From contig JALSHN010000096.1 in NCBI GenBank assembly GCA_026982215.1, positions 1 to 25,644 of the forward strand: a stretch of DNA of 25,644 nucleotides. Reading direction: 5' to 3'. Of this stretch, positions 15,114 through 22,550 are shown one piece after another. The first letter of the stretch is position 1; every line of letters starts with the position of its first letter. This DNA is from Gammaproteobacteria bacterium (GTDB lineage: Bacteria; Pseudomonadota; Gammaproteobacteria; S012-40). The notes beneath the pieces were generated by a model. It did no database searches. It had not been told where the DNA came from and saw nothing but the letters and a program-made list of their open reading frames with translations. A program made the position numbers and the translations under genes.

Positions 15114-15908
15114 ATGCAACGATTCAAGTCGGAGGAACAACGCATCGGTCAGCATCTCAGACTGCTGAGCTACAACATCCAGGTGGCCATCGCCGCCCAC
15201 CGTCCGCACCATTATCTCACCCACGGTTGGAAGCACCTGCTGCCACACGCCCAGTTGTTCGAGAATCTCGATCGCATCGCCGAGCTGGTGCGGGGGTATG
15301 ACGTGGTGGGTCTGCAGGAGGTGGATCCGGGTAGTCTGCGCACCGGTTTCGTCAATCAGATCGAATACCTGGCCGCCCGCGCCGCCTACCCGCACTGGTA
15401 TCACCAGACCAACCGCCGTTTCGGCCATCTGGCCAAGCACAGCAACGGGGTACTCAGCCGTTATGCGCCCTATGAACTGGAGGAACACAAACTGCCCGGC
15501 CCCATTCCCGGGCGTGGGGGCTTGTTCCTCTATTACGGCGATCCCCGCGAGCCGCTGGTGGTGGTGTTGCTTCATCTGGCCCTGGGCAAGCGGGCACGGC
15601 TGCAGCAATTGGACTATGTTGCCGAACGCATCCAGGACCATCGTCACGTGGTGGTGATGGGCGATATGAACTGTCAGCCCGGCAGCCGTGAGCTGGCGAC
15701 TCTGATCCACCGCACCACCCTGCAGGAGCCGTTGGACGACGACCGCCACACCTTTCCCAGTTGGCGTCCCAAGCGCCGTCTGGACCACATCCTGGTGAGC
15801 GAGGGCTTCGAGGTGGAGGCGATCAACGTCCTCCAGGTGCCCTATTCCGACCATTTGCCGGTGGCGATGGATCTGCGTCTGCCAGAGCCTGTGCGGCTCG
15901 CTGCCTGA
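15114..15908 (+). CDS. Endonuclease/exonuclease/phosphatase-family protein
   Basis: A 264-residue protein with the whole EEP (DNase I-like) active-site set: Asn21 in LLSYNIQ, Glu69 in VVGLQEVD, Asp184/Asn186 in GDMNCQPGS, Asp224-His225 in RRLDHILVS and Asp246-His247 in YSDHLPVA. Members of this superfamily cleave phosphodiester or phosphomonoester bonds in DNA, lipids or small molecules. The substrate cannot be told here. No signal peptide or transmembrane helix is visible, so it is probably cytoplasmic. AAGGGGG about 10 bases upstream supports the ATG. It lies 45 bp after alsS on the same strand, so the two may share a transcript. Confidence 0.88.
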   Translation: MQRFKSEEQRIGQHLRLLSYNIQVAIAAHRPHHYLTHGWKHLLPHAQLFENLDRIAELVRGYDVVGLQEVDPGSLRTGFVNQIEYLAARAAYPHWYHQTNRRFGHLAKHSNGVLSRYAPYELEEHKLPGPIPGRGGLFLYYGDPREPLVVVLLHLALGKRARLQQLDYVAERIQDHRHVVVMGDMNCQPGSRELATLIHRTTLQEPLDDDRHTFPSWRPKRRLDHILVSEGFEVEAINVLQVPYSDHLPVAMDLRLPEPVRLAA

Positions 15909-15915
15909 CGCTCCC

Positions 15916-15934
15916 GGGCCGCCCTTGGCGGCCC
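15916..15934. terminator. GC-rich hairpin between convergent genes
   Basis: A perfect 8 bp stem, GGGCCGCC (15916-15923) with GGCGGCCC (15927-15934), closes a CTT loop. It lies between the EEP gene stop (15908) and the exporter stop (15940). There is no T-run on either strand, so its action as a terminator in either direction is uncertain. Confidence 0.45.
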
Positions 15935-15939
15935 GCCCT

Positions 15940-16269
15940 TCACGCCTGGGTGGTCTTCGAGAACAGGAAGATCACCGCCACCCCCGTGACGATGAGCCCC
16001 ATCCCCAGGATCGCCGCCAAGTCGGGGAGCTGTTTGTAGACCACGGCCCCGGCCACCGCTACCAGCACGATGCCCATGCCCGACCAGACGGCGTAGGTGA
16101 TACCCACCGGCAGGAAGTTCAACACCCGGCTGAGGAGGTAGAAGGCCAGGCCGTAGCCGATGACCATCACTGCGGTGGGTCCGGGACGGGTGAAGCCTTC
16201 GGTGGCCTTCAGCGCGGTGGTGGCGATGACTTCGCAGACGATGGCCAGAGCGAGGTAGAGATAACCCAC
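15940..16269 (-). CDS. Small multidrug resistance (EmrE-like) exporter
   Basis: A 109-residue protein with four hydrophobic helices, the size of the SMR family. These are proton-coupled antiporters in the inner membrane that expel cationic drugs, quaternary ammonium compounds or related substrates. The proton/substrate-coupling glutamate is Glu13 (LAIVCEVIATTALK), followed by SEGFTR-like TEGFTRPGPT and the helix-3 signature TYAVWSGMGIVL. This is closer to EmrE/QacC than to guanidinium exporters of the SugE/Gdx type, but substrate is inference. The start codon is GTG, supported by AGGAG 6 bases upstream. An ATG start is not available. It is divergent from the following diguanylate cyclase, separated by 103 bp. 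Confidence 0.9.
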   Translation of the reverse strand: MGYLYLALAIVCEVIATTALKATEGFTRPGPTAVMVIGYGLAFYLLSRVLNFLPVGITYAVWSGMGIVLVAVAGAVVYKQLPDLAAILGMGLIVTGVAVIFLFSKTTQA

Positions 16270-16372
16270 GGCGTTCTCCTCTGTGGTTCACGGTGGCTTC
16301 GATGATAATCCATCCGCTTCAGCTTTTGCCGCCGCCGGTCGATCACAGGGCCGAATCCCGGGGAGGGCCGAG

Positions 16373-17845
16373 ATGGCCGAATTGGACAACGAACTGTTGC
16401 AGCAGGCGGTGAGTCGGCTGGCGATCTTCGCCGCCGATTACGAACCACGTCTGGAACCGGTGTGTGATGCCTTGCGCGATGCCCTGCGCGACGGCGATCC
16501 GTCCGCCTTCCAACAGGCGGTGAAATCCTTGCAGAACGCTTTGTTGCGCTTCACGGCGCCGGTGCATCCCGCCCAGCCGTTGCAGGCGCTGGTGGCGGCG
16601 CTGGAGGCCCAGGGGGCCGCCGGTGACGAGTTGGCCGCTATCCGCCGTGCCCTGGAGGAGGCCGCCGACGGTGACGAGTTGGCGCGCTTGGCCGAGCGTC
16701 TGGCGCGTTTGTGCCGTGGCGACGGGACCGCGTCCACGGAAGCCGGGGCCTCGTCCACCACCCAGGATGCCACCCGGGTGTGTGCCGCCCTGGTGGCGGA
16801 GATCCTCCAGCAGTTGATGGAACGGGTGACCTTGCCCGAGGAATTCGGGGTGCGGGTGGAGCGTTTGCGGCTGCGGCTGGAGGAAGGTGTGCAAGCGGGC
16901 CAATGGGAGGGGCTGTTGACCGAGGTGACCGAGCTGGCCGCTGACATCCGCCTGCGTCTGCATAAGGAACGTTCCGCCACCCACCGTTTCCTGCGCCAGA
17001 TGGACCGGCGGCTGGTGGAAATGGATGAGCAGCTGCGTGGCCGGGTGGAGCGCAGCGAGGCGGCCCGCGCCGAGGGGGAGGCGATCCACCGGGCGGTGCG
17101 TGACGAGGTGGACGGTCTCCACCGTCAGTTGGACGATGCCGATGACCTGGAGCGGCTGCGGCTGGTGGTGCGCCGCCGGGTGGAGAGCGTCAATCTCCAT
17201 TTGAGCCGTTTCCAGGCCTTGCAGGCGGCCCAGAGTGAGGCCGATCAGGCCGAACTCACCGCCCTGCGCCGGCGGCTGGCCGAGCTGGAGAAGGAGACCC
17301 GGGCTCTGCGCCGTCGCCTGGAGGAGCAGCGGCGCAAGGCGCTGGTGGACGGCCTCACCGGCATCCCCAACCGCTTGGCCTTCGAGGAGCGCATGCAGCA
17401 GGAGTACGCCCGCTGGCGCCGCTTCGCTGAGCCCTTGTCGCTGGTGGTGTGGGACGTGGACCACTTCAAACAGATCAATGACCGTCTGGGCCATCAGGCG
17501 GGGGACAAGGTGCTCAAGGTGATCGCCAAGACCCTCTCCCAGGGGATCCGGGAGACCGATTTCCTCGCCCGTTACGGTGGCGAGGAGTTCGTGGTGTTGA
17601 TGCCGGGCACCGATCTCGCCGGTGCCCGCACGGCGGCGGAGAAGCTCCGCCAGCGCATCGCCGGGACCCCGTTCAAGTATCGGGGCAGCCCTTTGGAGAT
17701 CACCCTTTCCGCCGGCATCGCCCAATTCCATGAGGGGGACGACCCCCGTCGGGTCTTCGACCGCGCCGATGAGGCCCTCTACCGGGCCAAGGCGGCGGGG
17801 CGCAACCGCTGCGAGCTCGAACGCCTCAGCGGATCCAGCGGATGA
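16373..17845 (+). CDS. GGDEF diguanylate cyclase with long helical N-terminal domain
   Basis: A 490-residue protein that should make cyclic di-GMP. The C-terminal GGDEF domain (about 325-485) has an intact active site GGEEF at 402-406, the substrate-helix residues VDHFKQINDRLGH, and the allosteric I-site RETD at 393-396, five residues before the GG. Residues 1-325 are almost wholly helical, Ala/Leu/Arg/Glu-rich, with no membrane segment, and end in a coiled coil (about 285-325). A short internal repeat (GDELAAIRRALEEAAD / GDELARLAERL, residues 85-110) is visible. The input signal is not identifiable. ATG 16373 has GGGGAGGG 6 bases upstream; an in-frame upstream ATG at 16283 lacks this. The 3' end overlaps convergent ycgN by 20 bp. 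Confidence 0.9.
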   Translation: MAELDNELLQQAVSRLAIFAADYEPRLEPVCDALRDALRDGDPSAFQQAVKSLQNALLRFTAPVHPAQPLQALVAALEAQGAAGDELAAIRRALEEAADGDELARLAERLARLCRGDGTASTEAGASSTTQDATRVCAALVAEILQQLMERVTLPEEFGVRVERLRLRLEEGVQAGQWEGLLTEVTELAADIRLRLHKERSATHRFLRQMDRRLVEMDEQLRGRVERSEAARAEGEAIHRAVRDEVDGLHRQLDDADDLERLRLVVRRRVESVNLHLSRFQALQAAQSEADQAELTALRRRLAELEKETRALRRRLEEQRRKALVDGLTGIPNRLAFEERMQQEYARWRRFAEPLSLVVWDVDHFKQINDRLGHQAGDKVLKVIAKTLSQGIRETDFLARYGGEEFVVLMPGTDLAGARTAAEKLRQRIAGTPFKYRGSPLEITLSAGIAQFHEGDDPRRVFDRADEALYRAKAAGRNRCELERLSGSSG

Positions 17846-18269
17846 GGTGCTCCTCCAGGGTTTCTTCCGGGATGCCGTCTTCGGAGATCACCCGTCCGGC
17901 GACGCTGATGCCGGCTTCCCGTACCGTGTCCCAGCGGCCGGAGACCAGGGGGTGCCACCAGGCCAGGCCCCGGCCTTCGTGGAGGCGCCGGTAGGCGCAG
18001 GAGCGCGGCATCCAGCGCAGGTAGGTCTCCAGGTCGTCTTGCAGGTGCAGGCAGTCGGGGATTCGGCGCCGGCGATTGGGGTAGTCACGGCAGCGGGCGG
18101 TGACCGGGTCCAGCAGGCGGCAGGCGACCCGGGTGAACAGCAGCCCGTCTTTTTCGTCCTCGAATTTGTGCAGACAGCAACGGCCGCAACGGTCGCACAG
18201 CCGTTCCCATTCCTCGGAGGTCAACTCCTCGAGGCGCTTGACTTCCCAGAAGGGGCGGGCGTCGTCCAT
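17826..18269 (-). CDS. ycgN: YcgN/UPF0260-family cysteine cluster protein
   Basis: A 147-residue soluble protein of the YcgN family (UPF0260, CxxCxxCC motif). Eight cysteines are visible: C25, C28, C31, C32, C50, C60, C73 and C91. The motifs LCDRCGRCCLHK, FTRVACRLLD, CRDYPNRR, CLHLQDD and PRSCAYR follow the family order. A metal or iron-sulfur site is likely, but the function is not established. The start at 18269 gives MDDARPFWEVKRLEELTSEEW, as in E. coli YcgN; a longer frame adds 12 unfamiliar residues. It converges on the diguanylate cyclase gene with a 20 bp overlap. Confidence 0.92.
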   Translation of the reverse strand: MDDARPFWEVKRLEELTSEEWERLCDRCGRCCLHKFEDEKDGLLFTRVACRLLDPVTARCRDYPNRRRRIPDCLHLQDDLETYLRWMPRSCAYRRLHEGRGLAWWHPLVSGRWDTVREAGISVAGRVISEDGIPEETLEEHLIRWIR

Positions 18270-18370
18270 CCGGCGATTGTCGCCTTTTGCCTGCCAGGGG
18301 AGCAACCCCGCCGATCATGGGGCTGGGGGAAAGGCTGTTCAAGAAATCAAGGCCTTGTGCCGAGGGGAGT

Positions 18371-18397
18371 GAAGTGGGCACGAACTGTGCACACTTC
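18371..18397. promoter_or_regulatory. Imperfect palindrome upstream of the small membrane protein gene
   Basis: GAAGTG-G-GCAC (18371-18381) and GTGC-A-CACTTC (18387-18397) form 6 + 4 bp complementary arms with one mismatch around GAACT. The site lies 38 bp before the small gene's start and 24 bp before its ribosome binding site. It could be an operator or a leader hairpin. The rest of 18270-18420 shows no clear promoter. Confidence 0.5.
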
Positions 18398-18434
18398 CAG
18401 TCGGGTTCCTCGGTCCGAACAGGAGGACAAGGCC

Positions 18435-18620
18435 ATGGAGATGTTGTTTCAATTGGGTGAGGCGGTGGTGATCGCCTTCTTGGTGGGGGCGGTGATGGGC
18501 GCGGTGGTGGCGGTGCACTTGAGCGCCCGTTCGGCGCGGCGGCGCTCCCAGGCCGACGAGCAGCCTCGGCCAGTGGTGCGCACCGCCGAGGCCCGGGTAC
18601 GGGCACGCCGGCCCCGCTGA
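18435..18620 (+). CDS. Small single-pass membrane protein (61 residues)
   Basis: I do not recognise this protein. It opens MEMLFQLGEAVVIAFLVG and has one Gly/Val/Ala-rich transmembrane helix (about residues 10-30). A highly basic cytoplasmic-type tail follows (ARSARRRSQ and VRARRPR, ten or more Arg). A perfect AGGAGG (18421-18426) stands 8 bases before the ATG, the best ribosome binding site in the window, which argues strongly that it is translated. It is alone on its strand, and its stop lies 4 bp from the end of convergent mutM. By layout it could be a membrane adaptor or regulator, but nothing in the sequence shows a partner. Confidence 0.75.
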   Translation: MEMLFQLGEAVVIAFLVGAVMGAVVAVHLSARSARRRSQADEQPRPVVRTAEARVRARRPR

Positions 18621-18624
18621 AGGG

Positions 18625-19449
18625 TCAAGGTGCTGGCTGGCACTGGGGGCAGTAGTAGCTGCTGCGTTGGGCAATGACCGTTTGCTCGATGCGGCCGCCA
18701 CATCCCGGGCGGTTGCAGGGTTCGCCGGCCCGGCCGTAGACCGCCAGCGACTGGGCGAAATAACCCGGCCGGCCGTCGGCGCGGGTGAAGTCGCGCAGGG
18801 TGGTCCCCCCCTGGGCGATGGCGGCCTGCAATACCTGGCGGATGGCTTCCACCAGCCGCACCAGCTCGGGGGGGGCGAGATCACCGGCGGGACGGCGGGG
18901 ATGGATGCCGGCCTGCCACAGGGCCTCGTTGGCGTAGATGTTGCCCACCCCCACCACCACGGCGCTGTCCATCACCAGGGACTTGATGGGCCGCCGGCGG
19001 CCGGCCGCCTGTTGGGTCAGCCATTGAGCATGGAAATCCGCGTCCAGGGGTTCCGGGCCCAAACGGGCCAGCCAGGGGTGGGTGGTTCCCAGGGCCTGCC
19101 AGTCCACCAAGCCGAAGCGGCGGGGGTCGTGGAGGCGCAACCGCCGCTCGCCCTCGAAGCAAAGGTCCAGGTGGTCGTGGCGCCCGGCGGGGGACGCCCC
19201 TGGCAGTACCCGCAGGCTGCCCGACATGCCCAGATGGATCAGCAGGGTGCCGTTGGGGAAGTGCAGCAGCAGGTATTTGCCGCGTCGGCCCACCGCTTGG
19301 AGGGGTTGCCCGTCGAGGTGTTCGGCCAGCTCGGCGGGGACGGGCCGGCGCAGCCGTGGCTGGCGCACTACCACGCTCTCTACCCGACGGCCGATCAGGT
19401 GGGGGGCGATGCCTCGCCGGATGGTCTCCACCTCGGGCAGTTCGGGCAT
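18625..19449 (-). CDS. mutM: Formamidopyrimidine-DNA glycosylase
   Basis: A 274-residue Fpg/MutM enzyme that removes 8-oxoguanine and ring-opened purines from DNA and nicks the site. The mature N-terminal Pro and Glu (MPELPEVETIRRG) are the catalytic residues, and Lys58 in GRRGKYLLLHF is the conserved beta-elimination lysine. The H2TH region is GVGNIYANEALW. The C-terminal zinc finger has Cys245, Cys250, Cys267 and Cys270 with the DNA-contacting Arg262. The first knuckle is C-x4-C (CNRPGC), two residues longer than the C-x2-C of E. coli. The start overlaps the stop of the DUF4340 gene (TGATG), so mutM is the last gene of the ABC operon. Confidence 0.95.
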   Translation of the reverse strand: MPELPEVETIRRGIAPHLIGRRVESVVVRQPRLRRPVPAELAEHLDGQPLQAVGRRGKYLLLHFPNGTLLIHLGMSGSLRVLPGASPAGRHDHLDLCFEGERRLRLHDPRRFGLVDWQALGTTHPWLARLGPEPLDADFHAQWLTQQAAGRRRPIKSLVMDSAVVVGVGNIYANEALWQAGIHPRRPAGDLAPPELVRLVEAIRQVLQAAIAQGGTTLRDFTRADGRPGYFAQSLAVYGRAGEPCNRPGCGGRIEQTVIAQRSSYYCPQCQPAP

Positions 19450-20378
19450 CAGCCGTCGGCCTCGCTGTCGTCGCCGCGCTCTGCAGCAGGTTCGTCTTCT
19501 TCTTCGGGCAGGTGACGTTCGGGATCCAACAGCCGTTCGCTGTTGTAGACGGCGAATTCGTATTCCACCCGCCGTTGTGGGTCCCAAAGCCGCAGGCGCT
19601 TGCGCTCCCCGCGTTGGGTGATGAGAAAACGGTGGTCTTGGCCGTCGGTGGTGGTCAGGATCACCTCACCCTGGGTATCCGTCGGCGGGTCGCTCAGATG
19701 CAGTTCCATCGCTCGGGCGTGGCGCCAGGCATCCACGAAGGATTGCAGGGCGTCGGCGGTGAGCCCTTCCCGCGGCGGCTGGAGGCGCCAGTCGCCGTTC
19801 TCGTCTTGGGTGACGGCGAATTCGGGGAGTCGGATCGCCTGCAGCGCCGGCTGACCCGGGAGGAGGGCGCGCTCCAGCAGATCGGCCGGGCGCACGGCTA
19901 CGTCGTCGAGGTGGTAGCCGTCGATGAGGTGGATCCAGTCGCCGAGGCGGACATAACGGCGCTGGCGTAGCGGTTCGCTGGCGCCGAAGCTGAGTTCCAC
20001 GGCGTTGAGCCGCAGCCAGGCACGGGGTTGGTCCAGGCCGTATTCGGCCAATTTGTCTTCCTCGGCGGGGAAACGGTCGTACACCTCGGCTTCGGCGATA
20101 CGGGCGATCTGTTCGGCCTTGAAGTCGTTGGCGGGCAGGGGGGACTCCCGCCCCGGAAGGGTCACCTGCCAGCGGTCGTCACCCTTGTCCAGACGCAGCT
20201 CGCCCTCCAGTCCCGGCCGGCGGATGACGATGTGGCGCACTGCCTCACTGTCCATGGGGGTGAGGCGCGGAGGGGGGCTTTGCTGTCGATCGGAGGGGGC
20301 GGGCGCCCACAGGGCCACGGCGCCGAGGATCACCACGGCGGTGAGCAGGAGGAGGTTGAGGCGCAGTCGCGGGTTCAT
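19449..20378 (-). CDS. DUF4340 membrane-anchored protein
   Basis: A 309-residue protein with one N-terminal transmembrane helix (about 7-25), a short Pro-rich linker, and then a mostly beta-stranded periplasmic part. The pattern DDRWQVTLPG...AEVYDRFPAEEDKLAEYGLDQPRAWLRL is typical of DUF4340, and a second similar block begins near VTQDENGDWRLQPPREG. The C-terminus is very acidic (EEEDEPAAERGDDSEADG). DUF4340 genes are commonly found next to GldF/GldG-type ABC genes; the biochemical role is unknown. It follows the GldG-like gene by 4 bp and overlaps mutM by one base. Confidence 0.85.
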   Translation of the reverse strand: MNPRLRLNLLLLTAVVILGAVALWAPAPSDRQQSPPPRLTPMDSEAVRHIVIRRPGLEGELRLDKGDDRWQVTLPGRESPLPANDFKAEQIARIAEAEVYDRFPAEEDKLAEYGLDQPRAWLRLNAVELSFGASEPLRQRRYVRLGDWIHLIDGYHLDDVAVRPADLLERALLPGQPALQAIRLPEFAVTQDENGDWRLQPPREGLTADALQSFVDAWRHARAMELHLSDPPTDTQGEVILTTTDGQDHRFLITQRGERKRLRLWDPQRRVEYEFAVYNSERLLDPERHLPEEEDEPAAERGDDSEADG

Positions 20379-20382
20379 GACG

Positions 20383-21777
20383 TCAACGTTTGCGTCGGGT
20401 CCACCACACCCGCAGGCCCACCAGCAGCAGTCCCAGGGGGAGGGCGATGAGGAACACGGTGCCGATGACCCCTTGGGCGGTACGGCTCAGGTCCAGCCGT
20501 TGGTCCACCGCGCTCTTGGCGGGGATGTCGATGAGCTGATCGTCACCGGTGAGCCATTCGATGGCGTTCATGGCCAGTTCCAGGTTGCCGCCCTGGCCGA
20601 GATAGGCGTTGGAGAGGAAGTCGCCGTCGCCGATGATGAGGATGCGTTGTTCCTTTTTGTCGTCTTGCGTCTCGGCGTCGTTTCCTTCCGCACCGTTTCC
20701 TTCCGCAGGCGGGGTGCGGGTGAGCGCCAGCCCGAGGGTGAGGGGGCCCGGAAGGTCTTCGCCGGGATCCATACGGATTTCGCCGGCCAGCTCGCCGGTC
20801 TCCGCCCAGCTGCGGGGGAGGGTCTCCAGGATGGCGCGGGCGTTCCAGTCTTCCATGGATTCGGTGTCCAGGGCACGGGCCTCGGGGAACAGGGTGAGGG
20901 CATCGAGGTCACGGGTCACCGGGTGGGGCGGGTAGTCGGCCACCAGAGCGAAGCGGGGGTCGCCGATGCCGAGGATCTGGGCGTTGGGATCGACGATCAC
21001 TCCGGTGAGCAGTTCCACGCCCAGGGATTCGGCGAGGGCGGTGAGGCCGTGGTCGGGGCCCGGTTCCATGAGCCACAGCAAGTTGCCGCCACGCTCGAGG
21101 TAGTCCTGGATGAGTTTTACCTCGCCGGGGAGGAAATCCCGCTGCGGGCTGGCGATCACCAGCACCGAGGTGTTGTCGGGGATGGCCAGTTCCTTGCTGA
21201 GGTTGAGGTTGCGGTGGTGGATGCCCTTGTCGCCCAGGCGCTGGCTGAGGCGGGAGATATCGTAAGGGGCCGACCCGGAGGGGCTACGCTCACCATGACC
21301 CTCCACGAATACCAGCCAGCGCTCGCCGGCGCGCATCAGCCGTTGCAGGGCGTTGGTGAGCACCTCCTCACTGGGCTGGGTGATCTTTTCCTGTCGCCCC
21401 TCGTAGCGTACCACCATTTCGCCGTCGAAGTTGATGCCCATCTCCCGGGTCTTGGCCGGGTCGCGATCGGGATTGACGAACTGGAGCGTCAGGTCGGCTT
21501 TGAAGCGACGGTAGCGGTCCACCAGCCGTTGGATTTCGCGCCGCAACGGTTCGTTGCCACCGGTGACGAAGGCGGTGATCTCCACCGGCCCTTGCAGTTG
21601 CTCCAGTACCGCCAGGGTCTGGGGAGCGGGGGTGTTGCGCCCGGAGGCGGTCCAGTCGGCCTCGAAGTCGTAACGCACCGAGAGCCAGGCGATGAGCCCG
21701 ATGAAGGTGAGGAACAGCAGGTAGAACAGGCCGTCTTGGAGGCGGATGCGTCGGCGCGTCTTGTCCGAGACTTCCAT
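20383..21777 (-). CDS. GldG-like ABC transporter auxiliary protein
   Basis: A 464-residue protein with transmembrane helices at both ends (about 14-35 and 435-457) and a large extracytoplasmic domain between. The segment TLAVLEQLQGPVEITAFVTGG followed by FVNPDRDP matches the GldG / ABC_transp_aux family, which works with an ABC-2 permease and ATPase. In Bacteroidota GldG supports gliding. This gammaproteobacterial copy has no gliding context, so the substrate is unknown. A 13-base direct repeat (20680-20692 and 20695-20707) encodes the doubled AEGN in a low-complexity loop and could vary in length. GGAGGACC lies upstream, 20 bp after the permease gene. Confidence 0.85.
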   Translation of the reverse strand: MEVSDKTRRRIRLQDGLFYLLFLTFIGLIAWLSVRYDFEADWTASGRNTPAPQTLAVLEQLQGPVEITAFVTGGNEPLRREIQRLVDRYRRFKADLTLQFVNPDRDPAKTREMGINFDGEMVVRYEGRQEKITQPSEEVLTNALQRLMRAGERWLVFVEGHGERSPSGSAPYDISRLSQRLGDKGIHHRNLNLSKELAIPDNTSVLVIASPQRDFLPGEVKLIQDYLERGGNLLWLMEPGPDHGLTALAESLGVELLTGVIVDPNAQILGIGDPRFALVADYPPHPVTRDLDALTLFPEARALDTESMEDWNARAILETLPRSWAETGELAGEIRMDPGEDLPGPLTLGLALTRTPPAEGNGAEGNDAETQDDKKEQRILIIGDGDFLSNAYLGQGGNLELAMNAIEWLTGDDQLIDIPAKSAVDQRLDLSRTAQGVIGTVFLIALPLGLLLVGLRVWWTRRKR

Positions 21778-21797
21778 GGGCCGTTGGTCCTCCGCTG

Positions 21798-22550
21798 TCA
21801 GTGGGGCAGACGGTCGGCGTCCAGGCGGCGGACGCTCAATACCAGGAAGGTGACGATGAACAGCAGGTAGTAGATCACGTCACTGGATTTGAATACCCCC
21901 TCCAGCAACGATTCGTAGTGGCGCAATACCGAGAGGTAGGCGAGCAGCGGGCTGCTCTGTTCCTCACCGCGTGCACCCCAGTCGAGGATCCACAGCAACA
22001 ACAGCAGGCCGAAGCCGGAGACCGCGGCTACCGTGGGCTGACGGGTGAGGGTGGACATGTACAGCCCGGCGCTGGCGAAGGCGGCCAGCAGCAGGCCGAG
22101 GGCCATGAAGCCGGAGGCCACCAGCCCCCAGTCCAGGCTGCCTCCTGCCAGCAGCGACAGGGGCATGAGCAGGATCAGCCCCAGCATCACCCCCAGGAAA
22201 CCGAGGATGCCCAGGTATTTGCCGAGAACGATCTGGGTCATGGTCACCGGGGCGGAGAACAGCAACGGCAGGGTCTGGTTACGCCGCTCCTCGGCGATCA
22301 GGCGCATGGTGAGCAAGGGGATCACCAGTAACAGTACCACGGCGGCGTTGCCCAGTAGCGGGGTGACGATCACTTCGGTGACCCCGGGGGCGCCGGGCAT
22401 GGCCGCTAGCCGGGGTTGCAAGGTGAGGTAGAGATCCACCTGGCCCAGGAATAGGTAGGCGAGGATGGCCTGGATCACCGCCAGCACCGACCAGGCAAGC
22501 GGCGAGAGGAACAGGCTGCGCAGCTCGCGCGCGGCGATCACCCACACCAT
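21798..22550 (-). CDS. ABC-2-type permease (GldF-like)
   Basis: A 250-residue inner-membrane protein with six hydrophobic segments, opening MVWVIAARELRSLFLSPLAWSV, the coupling-helix region of ABC-2 permeases. LLTMRLIAEERRNQTLPLLFSAPVT is a strong family signature shared with GldF and NosY. It would form the membrane channel driven by the adjacent ATPase. The ATG overlaps the stop of the ATPase gene by one base (TGATG). The next gene, GldG-like, follows after 20 bp. Confidence 0.9.
   Translation of the reverse strand: MVWVIAARELRSLFLSPLAWSVLAVIQAILAYLFLGQVDLYLTLQPRLAAMPGAPGVTEVIVTPLLGNAAVVLLLVIPLLTMRLIAEERRNQTLPLLFSAPVTMTQIVLGKYLGILGFLGVMLGLILLMPLSLLAGGSLDWGLVASGFMALGLLLAAFASAGLYMSTLTRQPTVAAVSGFGLLLLLWILDWGARGEEQSSPLLAYLSVLRHYESLLEGVFKSSDVIYYLLFIVTFLVLSVRRLDADRLPH

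Noticed and set aside
16343..17731. Minus-strand open frame opposite the GGDEF gene
   Set aside because: The product is a Gln/His/Leu-rich antisense shadow of a gene with an intact GGEEF and I-site.
20005..21870. Plus-strand open frame of more than 600 codons opposite the GldG-like and DUF4340 genes
   Set aside because: It has no start context or recognisable domain, and its composition is that of an antisense shadow. The minus-strand genes have motifs, membrane helices and operon spacing.
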